A stretch of 45,919 nt of DNA, taken from the NCBI GenBank assembly GCA_022839785.1, contig JALHJW010000016.1, positions 1 through 45,919 on the forward strand, written 5' to 3'. The DNA is from Desulfovibrio sp. Lineage in GTDB: Bacteria; Desulfobacterota; Desulfovibrionia; Desulfovibrionales; Desulfovibrionaceae. A program made the position numbers and the translations under genes. The first letter of the stretch is position 1; every line of letters begins with the position of its first letter. Below are positions 23,312 to 31,656 of this stretch, piece after piece. The notes beneath the pieces were generated by a model. The model saw only the letters and a list, made by a program, of their open reading frames with translations. It did not search any database and was not told the origin of the DNA.

Positions 23312-25189
23312 ATGAACGACCTGCCCCCCCCTGCCCGGGCGATCCGCCCCCTGCCGTCCGAACTGGCCGACCAGATCGCCGCGGGCGAAGTGGTGGAGCG
23401 GCCCGCCAGCGCGGTCAAGGAACTCGTGGAAAACGCCCTGGACGCGGGGGCCACGCGCCTCACCGTGGAGATCGAGCACGGCGGCCAGGCGCTCATCCGG
23501 GTCACGGACAACGGCGCGGGCATCGCCGCGGACGAACTGCCCCTGGCCGTGACGCGCCACGCCACGAGCAAGATCGCCACCTTTCACGACCTGTTGCGCG
23601 TGAACAGCTTCGGATTCCGCGGCGAGGCCCTGGCCAGCATCGGCTCCGTCTCGCTGCTGCGCATGGTCTCCCGGGTGGGCCATGCGGAGGCCGCGGCCAT
23701 CGCCGTGGAGCACGGCCGCATCGGCCCGCTCGCCCCCGCGGCCTTGGGCCAGGGCACCGTGGTCGAGGTGCGCGACCTCTTCGCCGCCGTCCCGGCCCGC
23801 CTCAAGTTCCTAAAGAGCGAGGCCACCGAGGCCAGACGCTGCCAGGAAGCCGTGGAGCGCATGGCCCTGGCCCGCCTCGACGCCGGCTTCGTCTTCAAGA
23901 ACGGCGGCCGCACGGTCTTCCGTTTCGCGCCCGATCAGCCCCTGCAGGGCCGTCTGGCCGCGCTCTGGCCCCCGGCCGTGTGCGAGGGCATGCTGTCGTT
24001 CGACCGCAGCCGCGACTCCATGCGCGTCCACGGTCTGGCGGGCAGCCCGCAAAAGGCCCAGGGACGGGCCGACCGCATGCTGTTCTACGTCAACGGCCGC
24101 GCCGTGCAGGACCGCGTGCTCGCCTCCGCGGCGCGCGAGGCCTACAAGGGGCGGCTGCTGGCGCGGGAATACCCGCAGGTCGTGGCCTTCATCGAGCTTC
24201 CGGCCGAGGAGGTGGACGTCAACGTCCATCCGGCCAAGGCCGAAGTCCGTTTCCGCGACGAGCAGGCCGTGTTCCGGCTCGTGCGCCAGACCCTGCTCGA
24301 CGCCTTGGAGGCCACCGGCCCCGCGCTCTACGCCGACGCCGGACGCAGCCCCGGCGAGGCGTCCACGGCCGCCGACGCCGTGGCCGGATGGCGGCCGCGC
24401 ACGCCCACGGAACTGGGCATCGCCGGGCAGCGCTCCCTGCCCGTGTCCCCCAGGTTTCCGGCCTATGCCGAATACCTGCGCGACGCCGAAAGCCACGACG
24501 CGGCAGAGGGCGAAGCCGCCGCCCCCCATCCGGACGCCCCGGCGCAGGCGCAGCGCGGGCCAGTGATCCACGAGCCGCCCGTCCCTCCCCCGCCTTCCCC
24601 CCGCCCCGCTGTCGTCGCCGCTCCGGCCGACGCGCCCCAGCTTTCGGCCGGGCCGCGCTACCTGGGCCAGATAGCGGACACCTACCTGCTTCTCGAACTG
24701 CCCGACGGCACCCTGGGCATCCTGGACCAGCACGCGGCCCACGAGCGCGTGCTCTACGCGGCCATGCGCAGCCGCGGCCGCTCGGGGCAGTCGCAGCCCC
24801 TGGCCCTGCCCCTCGACCTCTCCCTGCACCCGGCCCAGGCCGCGCGTCTGGACGAACTGCGGGAAGAGCTTGCGGCCCTGGGCTTCGCCCTCGCGCGCGA
24901 GGGACAACGCCTGCGCGTGACCGCGGTGCCGCCCTCGCTCAGCGCCGGGGAGGCCCGCGAATACCTGGAGGCCGCGCTCTCGGGCCAGAACGCCTCGCTG
25001 GAGGAGCTGTGGGTGCTCATGTCCTGCAAGACCGCGCTCAAGGCGGGCGTCCCCCTGGCCCGGGACGAGGCCCTGCGGCTGCTGGAGGCCTGGCTGGCGG
25101 CCCCGGACCGCAGCTATTGCCCGCACGGCCGCCCCGCCCTGGTGCGTCTCGGCCCGGCCGAACTCGAACGCCTCTTCAAGCGGCGTTGA
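23312..25189 (+). CDS. mutL: DNA mismatch repair protein MutL
   Basis: A 625-residue GHKL ATPase that couples MutS mismatch recognition to downstream nicking and excision. The N-terminal ATPase motifs are VKELVENALDAG (35-46), DNGAG (66-70) and GFRGEAL (101-107). A low-complexity Pro/Ala linker separates this from the C-terminal dimerisation domain starting near 445. That domain has DQHAAHE (472-478) but Ala483 where the endonuclease motif DQHAx2Ex4E has its second Glu, while SCKTALKAG and CPHGRP are kept. Nuclease activity is therefore uncertain. The start at 23312 replaces a longer frame inside lptD because MNDLPPPARAIRPLP leads directly to the ATPase. Confidence 0.94.
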   Translation: MNDLPPPARAIRPLPSELADQIAAGEVVERPASAVKELVENALDAGATRLTVEIEHGGQALIRVTDNGAGIAADELPLAVTRHATSKIATFHDLLRVNSFGFRGEALASIGSVSLLRMVSRVGHAEAAAIAVEHGRIGPLAPAALGQGTVVEVRDLFAAVPARLKFLKSEATEARRCQEAVERMALARLDAGFVFKNGGRTVFRFAPDQPLQGRLAALWPPAVCEGMLSFDRSRDSMRVHGLAGSPQKAQGRADRMLFYVNGRAVQDRVLASAAREAYKGRLLAREYPQVVAFIELPAEEVDVNVHPAKAEVRFRDEQAVFRLVRQTLLDALEATGPALYADAGRSPGEASTAADAVAGWRPRTPTELGIAGQRSLPVSPRFPAYAEYLRDAESHDAAEGEAAAPHPDAPAQAQRGPVIHEPPVPPPPSPRPAVVAAPADAPQLSAGPRYLGQIADTYLLLELPDGTLGILDQHAAHERVLYAAMRSRGRSGQSQPLALPLDLSLHPAQAARLDELREELAALGFALAREGQRLRVTAVPPSLSAGEAREYLEAALSGQNASLEELWVLMSCKTALKAGVPLARDEALRLLEAWLAAPDRSYCPHGRPALVRLGPAELERLFKRR

Positions 25190-25319
25190 GCCCTCCCGTT
25201 CCCGCCTCCTTTTGACCATAAAGTTTTCCGCAGGACGGCCGAAGAGCCTTCCGAACCCGTCTTGCGACGGGTCCAACCGCGGTGCAGGACGCGCCGCGCT
25301 CATCGCCAGCGGAGGGCAT

Positions 25320-25739
25320 ATGGCCACGATCACGTCGCTTGCCGATTACAAGCGGAACAAGGACGGCGCTACGGCGCCTTCCCATGACGAAACCGACTCC
25401 GGACGTCCCGCCATCGCCAAGCAGGAAATATGGCGGCGCGACTTCAGCAGCCTGGACGGCATCATCTACGGCCTGCTGAAAATCCGGGAGATACTGGGAT
25501 TCCAGCTCCACTACCACGAGGAATGGAAGCACTACCTGCTGCAGATGCTCGACGTCGCCTACCACACGGCCGGAAGCGAACGCGCCCGACTCCTCGGCGA
25601 CGTGGTCGCCGACTTCAAGAGCTTCCTCTTCGAGGAGACCACGCCCGAGAACAAGGAGGACATGGCCCTGGTCATCCTCGTTCTCGAACTCATCGAGAAG
25701 TCCTCGGCCCTGCGCCAGGACCCCGGGGTCAGTCCCTAG
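25320..25739 (+). CDS. Small helical protein of unknown function
   Basis: A 139-residue protein with no signal peptide or membrane segment, rich in amphipathic helix (DGIIYGLLKIREILGFQLHY then HEEWKHYLLQMLDVAYHTAG and DMALVILVLELIEKS). GGAGG at 25311-25315 lies four bases before the ATG at 25320, which is the chosen start. It follows mutL by 130 bases and converges with hldD. The family is not recognised and no function is proposed; the constant frame and codon use indicate a real gene. Confidence 0.7.
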   Translation: MATITSLADYKRNKDGATAPSHDETDSGRPAIAKQEIWRRDFSSLDGIIYGLLKIREILGFQLHYHEEWKHYLLQMLDVAYHTAGSERARLLGDVVADFKSFLFEETTPENKEDMALVILVLELIEKSSALRQDPGVSP

Positions 25740-25773
25740 CGCCTCTTGCGCATCCCCTCCTGCCGTGAAACGA

Positions 25774-25807
25774 GCGCGGCCCGCCCCCCAAGGGGAGCGG
25801 GCCGCGC
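25774..25807. terminator. Hairpin between convergent genes
   Basis: An 11-bp perfect GC stem (25774-25784 with 25797-25807) has inner CCCC/GGGG pairing, closing a tiny loop. It lies between the helical protein gene and the hldD stop. It is followed rightward by ACCGTTCTCTT, a weak T-rich tract, so it may serve both directions. Confidence 0.6.
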
Positions 25808-25827
25808 ACCGTTCTCTTCGTCCAGGT

Positions 25828-26811
25828 TCACCCCAAGGCGTCGAGATGCGGGTCGTCCTTGTCCAGATACTCCCGCACGTACTCGGCCGCGCCGTCCTCC
25901 AGGGTCGTGAACTCGCGCGCGTAGCCCGCGGCGCGCAGGCGGTCCACCGGGGCCTCGGTGTAGTACTGGTACTTGTCGCGGATGGCTTCCGGCATCTCGA
26001 TGTATTCGATCCTCGGTTCCCGTTCCATGGCCGCGAAAACCGCCCGGGCCAGGTCGTTCCAGCTCCGCGCCCGCCCCGTGCCGACGTTGAGCACGCCGCC
26101 CACGTGCGGGTTCTGCAGCAGCCACCACATCACGTCCAGGCAGTCCTTGACGTAGATGAAGTCGCGCTGCTGGTCGCCGTTCCCGTACGCCGGGCGGTAG
26201 GACTTGAAGAGCCGGAGCGCGCCGGTCTCGCGGATCTGCCTGTGGGCCTTGCAGATCACGCTCATCATGTCGCCCTTGTGGTATTCGTTGGGCCCGTAGA
26301 CGTTGAAGAACTTGAGGCTGGCCAGTTGGCCCAGCAGTCCCTGGCGAGCGGCCCAGAGGTCGAAGAGCTGCTTGGAGTAGCCGTACATGTTCAGGGGCTT
26401 GAGCCTGGGCATCAGTTCCGGGTCGTCGGAAAAGCCGAGGCTGCCGTCGCCGTAGGTGGCGGCGCTGGAGGCGTTGATGAACCGGACGCGCTTCTCGCTG
26501 CAGAAACGGGCCAGGGTCTGCGTGTAGCGCAGGTTGTTGCGCATCAGATAGTCGGCGTCGGTTTCCGTGGTCGAGGAGCACGCCCCCATATGGACCACGG
26601 CGCGGATGCCCCAGGGATCGCGGCCCCCGCCCACGACGGAGATGAACTCGTCCTTGTGGACGTAGTCCTCGTAGCGCAGCCGCACGAGGTTCTTCCATTT
26701 TTCGTCCTGGCCAAGCTCGTCCACGACCAGAATGCGGTCGATGCCCATTTGGTTCAGCTTCCAGACGAACGCGCTGCCGATGAATCCGGCGCCTCCGGTG
26801 ACGACGTACAT
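25828..26811 (-). CDS. hldD: ADP-L-glycero-D-manno-heptose 6-epimerase
   Basis: A 327-residue short-chain dehydrogenase-type epimerase that makes the heptose donor for the LPS inner core. The NADP-binding Gly motif is VTGGAGFIGSAF (4-15), and the catalytic YxxxK is Y143/K147 in MYGYSKQ. HMGACSSTTETDADY (74-88) and MYGYSKQLFDLW are diagnostic for HldD. The start is ATG 26811; the frame extends 68 codons upstream with no family match. Together with lptD in the neighbourhood this supports an LPS with heptose. Confidence 0.94.
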   Translation of the reverse strand: MYVVTGGAGFIGSAFVWKLNQMGIDRILVVDELGQDEKWKNLVRLRYEDYVHKDEFISVVGGGRDPWGIRAVVHMGACSSTTETDADYLMRNNLRYTQTLARFCSEKRVRFINASSAATYGDGSLGFSDDPELMPRLKPLNMYGYSKQLFDLWAARQGLLGQLASLKFFNVYGPNEYHKGDMMSVICKAHRQIRETGALRLFKSYRPAYGNGDQQRDFIYVKDCLDVMWWLLQNPHVGGVLNVGTGRARSWNDLARAVFAAMEREPRIEYIEMPEAIRDKYQYYTEAPVDRLRAAGYAREFTTLEDGAAEYVREYLDKDDPHLDALG

Positions 26812-26833
26812 GCCTGCTCCTTGTTCCCTGTCT

Positions 26834-26850
26834 CGCGGCCTTTGGCCGCG
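26834..26850. other. Perfect 7-bp palindromic hairpin in the hldD leader
   Basis: CGCGGCC-TTT-GGCCGCG at 26834-26850 lies 23 bases upstream of the hldD start (minus strand) in the divergent gap with the HD-GYP gene. It could be an operator or a leader hairpin; there is no T run for a terminator. Confidence 0.3.
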
Positions 26851-27004
26851 CGGCGCACCATAGCCCATGCCGCCCGTCTTTCCAAGGGGCGCGGCCCGCC
26901 CCGCCTCGCGCCATCTTTTCTCGGGACGGACAACGGATCGAAATATGCGCGCCGTAGACGTGAGGCCGGGGAGGTGAGGAGAACGGACAGCTTCGGAGAG
27001 AAGC

Positions 27005-27997
27005 ATGCGCAGCATCGAACACGACAGCGAGGGCCTGAGCAGGCACTACCTGCAGGTCAGCCCCATCCTCTTCGACCACATCCCCATGACCCGGCCGCCC
27101 GTGAGCCTCTACCACCTGGATCACAGTCTGGGGCAGGTGCGCCTCCTGCACCGGGCCGAGGAACGCATCCCCAAGCCCAAGCGCGAGGAGATCGCCTGCT
27201 GCTGCAAGGGCGGCCGCCTCTTCCTGTGCCGCACCGACTACGGCGCCCTGGCCACCATCATCTCCAAGAATCTCGGCGCGCTGCTCGACGAGCCCTTCCT
27301 GCCCACGGACGACATCGCGGGCTTCTTTTATGCCGCCTTCCGCGCCCGCATCGCGGACTTCTTCTGCCAGCCCGTCGTCCCCCGGCTCGACCCCATCCTC
27401 GCCGACATCGACGTGCTCTGCGAATACCTCTGGGCCTTTCCGGAACGCGCCTCCTCCCTGCTCGCGCCGCTGGACGGCGACTGCTCCAGGGCCTCGCACG
27501 CCGCCCGCACCTGTTTCGTGGGCGCTGGCATCGTCGTCGGCCTAGCGCGGGGCAGGCAGGAGAAGACCTTCATGCGCAACCTGCTGGCCGGACTGCTCCT
27601 GCACGACGTGGGCATGGGCAGCGTCCCCGACTTCATCACCAAGAAACCCGCCAAGCTCCTCTACAAGGAACGGCAACGCGTGGAGATGCACGTGGAGAGC
27701 GGCCTATCCACCCTGGACCGCCTGCAGTTCAAGCCCGTCGAGGTCTCGCAGTGCGTGGCCGAGCATCACGAGCGGTTCGGGGGAGGCGGCTATCCCAAAG
27801 GCCTGCGGGGCGAGCAGATCAGCCTCGCCGGACGGATATGCGCCGTGGCCGACGCCTTCTCCGCCATGATCTCGGAGCGGCCCTACGCGCCGCGCCGCAC
27901 GCCCAGGGCGGCGCTCGCCGCCCTGGGGGCGGACGCGAGGTCCTTCGACCCCGCGCTGGTCAAGGAACTCGCCCTCCTGCTCTTCGTGCGGGAATAA
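27005..27997 (+). CDS. HD-GYP-like domain protein with Met in place of the metal-adjacent Lys
   Basis: A 330-residue cytoplasmic protein. After a 150-residue N-terminal region of unknown type (with a CCC run at 65-67) comes an HD-GYP domain: H165, LLHDVGM (H200-D201), H229, HH254-255, GGYPKGL (262-267) and D283. HD-GYP proteins hydrolyse cyclic di-GMP with a di- or tri-iron centre. The conserved HDxGK Lys is Met204 here, though the metal ligands and GYP motif are kept, so activity is likely but not certain. GGAG at 26995-26998 supports the start. It is the first gene of a rightward group; no receiver or membrane domain links it to a signal. Confidence 0.85.
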   Translation: MRSIEHDSEGLSRHYLQVSPILFDHIPMTRPPVSLYHLDHSLGQVRLLHRAEERIPKPKREEIACCCKGGRLFLCRTDYGALATIISKNLGALLDEPFLPTDDIAGFFYAAFRARIADFFCQPVVPRLDPILADIDVLCEYLWAFPERASSLLAPLDGDCSRASHAARTCFVGAGIVVGLARGRQEKTFMRNLLAGLLLHDVGMGSVPDFITKKPAKLLYKERQRVEMHVESGLSTLDRLQFKPVEVSQCVAEHHERFGGGGYPKGLRGEQISLAGRICAVADAFSAMISERPYAPRRTPRAALAALGADARSFDPALVKELALLLFVRE

Positions 27998-28093
27998 CCC
28001 GGCCGCAGGGAGAGCCCCTCTGCCGCGCCTTGCCATTGTCGGCCGATTCTGCAAATATCCGGCCCTTCATCGACACCAAGCTGTGAGCCGAAC

Positions 28094-28921
28094 ATGCGCC
28101 GTCATCTCCCGACCCTCCTCTGCCTTCTCCTCCTGGCCGGATGCGCCAACGCCGCAAGCAAGGACCCCGAGGCCCTGCGCGAGGAATTCCGCGCCATGTT
28201 GCGCGCGCATCCCGAGATCGTCCTCGACGTGCTGCGCGAGAACAAGCTCGCGCTCTACGAGATCGTGGAGCAGGGCGCGGCCGCCAAACAGGCCGAGGAG
28301 GAGCGGCGGCGGCTGGACGGGGAGCTGAGAACCCCCCTGACGCCCCACTTCGACGCCTCGCGTCCCACCCTGGGAGATGTGACCGCCCGGGCATACGTCG
28401 TGGCCTATTCGGATTTCCTCTGCCCCTACTGCGGCCGCGCGGCCAAGACCATGCACCAGCTCGTGGAGAAGCATCCCGGGACCATCCGCTTCCAGTTCAA
28501 GCACTTCCCGCGCAACGACGCCGCCCTGACCCTGGCCAAGGTCTACGAGGCCATCGGCCTGCAGGCCCCGGCCAAGGCCTGGATCTTCCACGACCGCATT
28601 TTCGAGAAGCAGGAAGAGTTCCAGCGCGACCCGCAGAAGACCCTGGACGCGATACTGGACACGCTCGGCCTGGACATGGCCAGGCTGACTGCGGATATGA
28701 ACCGGCCCGAAATCGCCAAGCGCATCGAGGACGACACCCGCGAGGCCCAGCAGTTCGGCTTCCGCGGCACGCCCTCCTTCGTGGTGGACGGCCTGTCCAT
28801 CCGCGGCGCATGGCCCATCGAACGCTACGAGGAATTGCTGCGTCTGGCCGCCACGCGCCAGACCGAAGGCTGCGGCGAAGGCAAGAGCGGCGCAGAGTGC
28901 CTGGAGAAGGACGCGAAGTAG
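28094..28921 (+). CDS. DsbA-like thiol oxidoreductase lipoprotein
   Basis: A 275-residue envelope protein with lipobox LLLLAGC (Cys17 lipidated). After a helical linker (22-75) it has a thioredoxin-like DsbA/Com1 domain with active site CPYC (C110-C113) in SDFLCPYCGRAA and the cis-Pro loop GFRGTPSFVV. It should catalyse disulfide exchange in the periplasm while anchored to a membrane. Helical linkers of this type (DPEALREEFRAMLRAHPEIVLDVL) are common in DsbA-like proteins of sulfate reducers and may dimerise it. A C-terminal Cys pair (EGCGEGKSGAEC) is present. Confidence 0.9.
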   Translation: MRRHLPTLLCLLLLAGCANAASKDPEALREEFRAMLRAHPEIVLDVLRENKLALYEIVEQGAAAKQAEEERRRLDGELRTPLTPHFDASRPTLGDVTARAYVVAYSDFLCPYCGRAAKTMHQLVEKHPGTIRFQFKHFPRNDAALTLAKVYEAIGLQAPAKAWIFHDRIFEKQEEFQRDPQKTLDAILDTLGLDMARLTADMNRPEIAKRIEDDTREAQQFGFRGTPSFVVDGLSIRGAWPIERYEELLRLAATRQTEGCGEGKSGAECLEKDAK

Positions 28922-28990
28922 CCCGCGCCGCTCCCGCTGCGGACCTGCGGCCTGCCCCCGATCATCGCCAACCCCAGCGGGAGGACGCCC

Positions 28991-29632
28991 ATGCTTGCCA
29001 TTCTCGATTACAAGGCCGGCAACCAGACCTCGGTCAGCCGCGCCCTGACCCATCTCGGCATCGACAACGCCATCACCGCCGACCCGGCCGTGCTCTCCGC
29101 CGCCCGGGGCATCGTCTTTCCCGGCGTGGGCGCGGCCGGACAGGCCATGCACGAACTGACCTCCACCGGCCTGGACGCCCTGCTGCGCAAACTGGTGCAG
29201 GCGGGCAAGCCCCTGCTCGGCATCTGCGTGGGGTGCCAGATCCTGCTCGACTACTCCGCGGAGAACGACACCACGACCCTGGGCATCGTTCCCGGCCAGT
29301 GCGCCATGTTCAACCCGGCCCTCACGGAGGAGGACGGTTCGCCCATCAAGGTCCCGCACATGGGCTGGAACCGCCTCAAAACGGTGCGCGAGACCCCGCT
29401 CCTGGCGGGCATCGACGCCCAGGCGGAGTTCTACTTCGTGCACTCCTACTACCCGGTCCCGGCCCCGGAGAACGTCATCGCCACCACGGACTACGGCCTT
29501 CAGTTCTGCTCCGTGCACGGCCGCGACGGCTTGTGGGCCGTGCAGTTCCACGCCGAGAAGAGCGGACGGCCGGGCCTGCGCATCCTTGAGAACTTCGCCG
29601 ACTACTGCCAGGAGGCTCGCCGTGCTCAGTAA
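28991..29632 (+). CDS. hisH: Imidazole glycerol phosphate synthase glutaminase subunit HisH
   Basis: A 213-residue class I glutamine amidotransferase that supplies ammonia to HisF in histidine synthesis. The nucleophile is C79 in LLGICVGCQ, and the other triad residues are H187 and E189 in VQFHAEKSG. The N terminus MLAILDYKAGNQTSV differs from the usual DYGxGN but keeps the fold. GGAGGA sits seven bases before the ATG. The end overlaps hisF by 11 bases, so the two subunits are translationally coupled. No other his genes lie here. Confidence 0.93.
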   Translation: MLAILDYKAGNQTSVSRALTHLGIDNAITADPAVLSAARGIVFPGVGAAGQAMHELTSTGLDALLRKLVQAGKPLLGICVGCQILLDYSAENDTTTLGIVPGQCAMFNPALTEEDGSPIKVPHMGWNRLKTVRETPLLAGIDAQAEFYFVHSYYPVPAPENVIATTDYGLQFCSVHGRDGLWAVQFHAEKSGRPGLRILENFADYCQEARRAQ

Positions 29633-30401
29633 GCGCATCATCCCGTGCCTCGACGTGCGCGGCGGCGTCCTGACCAAGGGCGTCAAGTTCGTGGGCAACG
29701 TGGACATCGGCGATCCCGTGGAGAGCGCCCGCCACTACTACGAGCAGGGCGCGGACGAGATCGTCTTCTACGACATCACGGCCTCGCACGAGGGCCGCGG
29801 CATCTTCCTCGACGTGGTCGAGCGGGTGGCCTCGCAGATCTTCATCCCCTTCTCCGTGGGCGGCGGCATCCGCACCGTGCAGGACATGCGCGACGTGCTC
29901 CTGGCGGGCGCGGAGAAGGTTTCGGTGAACTCGGCCGCGGTGAACGACCCGGACATCATCAGCCAGGGCGCGGCCCAGTTCGGCTCGCAGTGCGTGGTCG
30001 TGGGCATGGACGTGCTGAAGGTCGGCGTCTCGGAAAAAATCCCCTCGGGCTACGAGATCGTCATCCACGGCGGCCGCAAGCACATGGACCTGGACGCCGT
30101 GGAGTGGGCCAGGACCTGCGAGGCCCTGGGCGCGGGGGAACTGTGCGTCAACTCCATCGACGCGGACGGCACCAAGGACGGCTACGAGCTGACTCTGACG
30201 CGCATGATCGCCGAGGCCGTCTCCATCCCGGTCATCGCCTCGGGCGGCGCGGGCAATCCGCAGCACATGGTCGAGGCGGTCACCGAGGGCAAGGCCACGG
30301 CCGCGCTCATCGCCTCCATCGTCCACTATGGCGAGTACACCATCCCCGACATCAAGGCATACATGACCGGCAAGGGCGTCAAGGTCCGCTCGGTCTGGTA
30401 G
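29622..30401 (+). CDS. hisF: Imidazole glycerol phosphate synthase cyclase subunit HisF
   Basis: A 259-residue TIM barrel that closes the imidazole ring, producing IGP and AICAR. Both catalytic aspartates are present: D11 in PCLDVRGG and D130 in VVVGMDVLKVG. FSVGGGIRT and NSIDADGTKDG bind the two phosphates. The GTG at 29622 is the start because AGGAGG (29610-29615) is ideally placed and the protein begins LSKRIIPCLDV as in the family; an upstream ATG would read inside hisH. Confidence 0.96.
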   Translation: MLSKRIIPCLDVRGGVLTKGVKFVGNVDIGDPVESARHYYEQGADEIVFYDITASHEGRGIFLDVVERVASQIFIPFSVGGGIRTVQDMRDVLLAGAEKVSVNSAAVNDPDIISQGAAQFGSQCVVVGMDVLKVGVSEKIPSGYEIVIHGGRKHMDLDAVEWARTCEALGAGELCVNSIDADGTKDGYELTLTRMIAEAVSIPVIASGGAGNPQHMVEAVTEGKATAALIASIVHYGEYTIPDIKAYMTGKGVKVRSVW

Positions 30402-30413
30402 ACACCCCCAATC

Positions 30414-30437
30414 GCCGGACGCGGCCCCGCGTCCGGC
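30414..30437 (+). terminator. Perfect palindromic hairpin after hisF
   Basis: An 11-bp inverted repeat (30414-30424 with 30427-30437; GCCGGACGCGG) lies between hisF and the next gene. It has no T run, so it may be a weak terminator or a 3' mRNA protector. Confidence 0.45.
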
Positions 30438-30450
30438 CGCAAAGGTCCGC

Positions 30451-31083
30451 ATGCCCCAGCTCTCCCGCACCTCGCTTCTGGCCATAGACGGCGCGTTCCT
30501 GACCAACGTGGCCCGGCAGTTCGGCCTGCCCCACATCTCCCCGGCCGCGGTCCGCGGCTTCCTGGGATCCCAGGACTTCGACGTCCTGGAGACCTTCACC
30601 ACGCTCATCCGCGAGGTGCCCGACTCGCTGGACGACAGGCAGGTGGGGGAAAAACAGAACCTCTTCGCCAAGCGCCGCCACGCCCTGGAAATGGCCGGAG
30701 CCACGGTCATCCCCTGCCCATCGCGCAGGATGGAGGGCGGCTACAAGCAGAGCGACGACCAGCGGCTGGTGGTCAAGGCCCTCTCCTTCTGCCTGCGCGT
30801 GCGGCCGCGCTTCCTCTGCCTGGCGGCCGGGGACCGCGACTACATCCCCCTGGTGGAGGAACTGCGCAGCGAGGGCGTCCGCACCCTGCTCCTGACCCAC
30901 CGCGACTTCTGCTCCTACGATCTTGAGCGCATCTGCTGGCAGGTGCGGCAGATCGAGGACGGCATCGACATCGACGCGGCCCGCGCCGAGATTCGGCCTG
31001 AAACCCGCGCCGAGCCGGGCGGAAGTCCGGACGCCGACGCCGACGCGCTGGCGGGCGCGCTGTTCCGGGACCGTGACGGCTGA
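30451..31083 (+). CDS. NYN/PIN-like (LabA/DUF88-type) domain protein
   Basis: A 210-residue protein with a NYN fold, related to PIN nucleases. The acidic metal site is visible: D13 in LLAIDGAFL, D102/D103 in KQSDDQRLVVKAL and D128/D130 in CLAAGDRDYIPLVEEL. RTLLLTHRD follows as the next strand. Such proteins are predicted metal-dependent RNA nucleases, mostly without known targets. AAAGG upstream supports the ATG at 30451. The C-terminal 40 residues are low-complexity (DADADALAGAL). It follows hisF after a strong hairpin and ends at a bidirectional terminator; no antitoxin-like partner is next to it. Confidence 0.82.
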   Translation: MPQLSRTSLLAIDGAFLTNVARQFGLPHISPAAVRGFLGSQDFDVLETFTTLIREVPDSLDDRQVGEKQNLFAKRRHALEMAGATVIPCPSRRMEGGYKQSDDQRLVVKALSFCLRVRPRFLCLAAGDRDYIPLVEELRSEGVRTLLLTHRDFCSYDLERICWQVRQIEDGIDIDAARAEIRPETRAEPGGSPDADADALAGALFRDRDG

Positions 31084-31102
31084 GCGGATTCAGGACGGTC
31101 GC

Positions 31103-31147
31103 CGCGAACGAAAAAAGCCCGGGTGAACCGGGCTTTTTTCGTTCGCG
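31103..31147. terminator. Bidirectional intrinsic terminator between NYN gene and moaC
   Basis: A perfect 20-bp inverted repeat (31103-31122 with 31128-31147) encloses GTGAA. Its core is CCCGG/CCGGG flanked by AAAAAA on one side and TTTTTT on the other, giving a T run for transcripts in either direction. It sits between two convergent genes. Confidence 0.95.
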
Positions 31148-31169
31148 GGCGCAGGCCCGGGGACGCGGC

Positions 31170-31652
31170 CTACTCCTCCCGCCGGAAGACGCCGCTCTTG
31201 CCGCCGGACTTGAAGAGCAGGCGGAGGTTGTCGATGACCACGTCCTTCTGCACGGCCTTGCACATGTCGTAGATGCAGAGGGCCGCGACCGAGGCCGCGC
31301 TCAGGGCCTCCATCTCCACGCCCGTGGGGCCCGTGGTGCGGGCTTCGGCCGTGACGTGGATGGCGCTTTGCGCCTCATCCACCTCAAAGGTCACGTCCAC
31401 GAAGGAGAGCGCCAGGGGGTGGCACAGGGGAATGAGGTGGGCGGTCTGCTTGGCCGCCAGGATGCCCGCGATCTTGGCCGCGGCCAGGGCGTCGCCCTTG
31501 GGCAGGGCCTTGTCGCGCAGCAGGGCCAGGGTGGCGGGGGCCAGGCGCACGCTGCAGCCCGCTCGGGCCACGCGGCGCGTGTCGCTCTTGCCGCCCACGT
31601 CCACCATGCGGGCGTCGCCGTGCTCGTCGATGTGGCTGAAGCCCTCGCCCAC
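31170..31652 (-). CDS. moaC: Cyclic pyranopterin monophosphate synthase MoaC
   Basis: A 160-residue enzyme that, with MoaA, makes cPMP, the first intermediate of molybdenum cofactor. Signature stretches are MVDVGGKSDTRRVARA (16-31), AHLIPLCHPLAL, TTGPTGVEMEALSAASVAAL and YDMCKAVQKD. Length matches the family. It starts four bases after the dnaJ stop, the last gene of rpoZ-dnaJ-moaC. Sulfate reducers need Mo/W-pterin for formate dehydrogenase, some of which are selenoproteins. Confidence 0.96.
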   Translation of the reverse strand: MGEGFSHIDEHGDARMVDVGGKSDTRRVARAGCSVRLAPATLALLRDKALPKGDALAAAKIAGILAAKQTAHLIPLCHPLALSFVDVTFEVDEAQSAIHVTAEARTTGPTGVEMEALSAASVAALCIYDMCKAVQKDVVIDNLRLLFKSGGKSGVFRREE

Positions 31653-31656
31653 GGGC

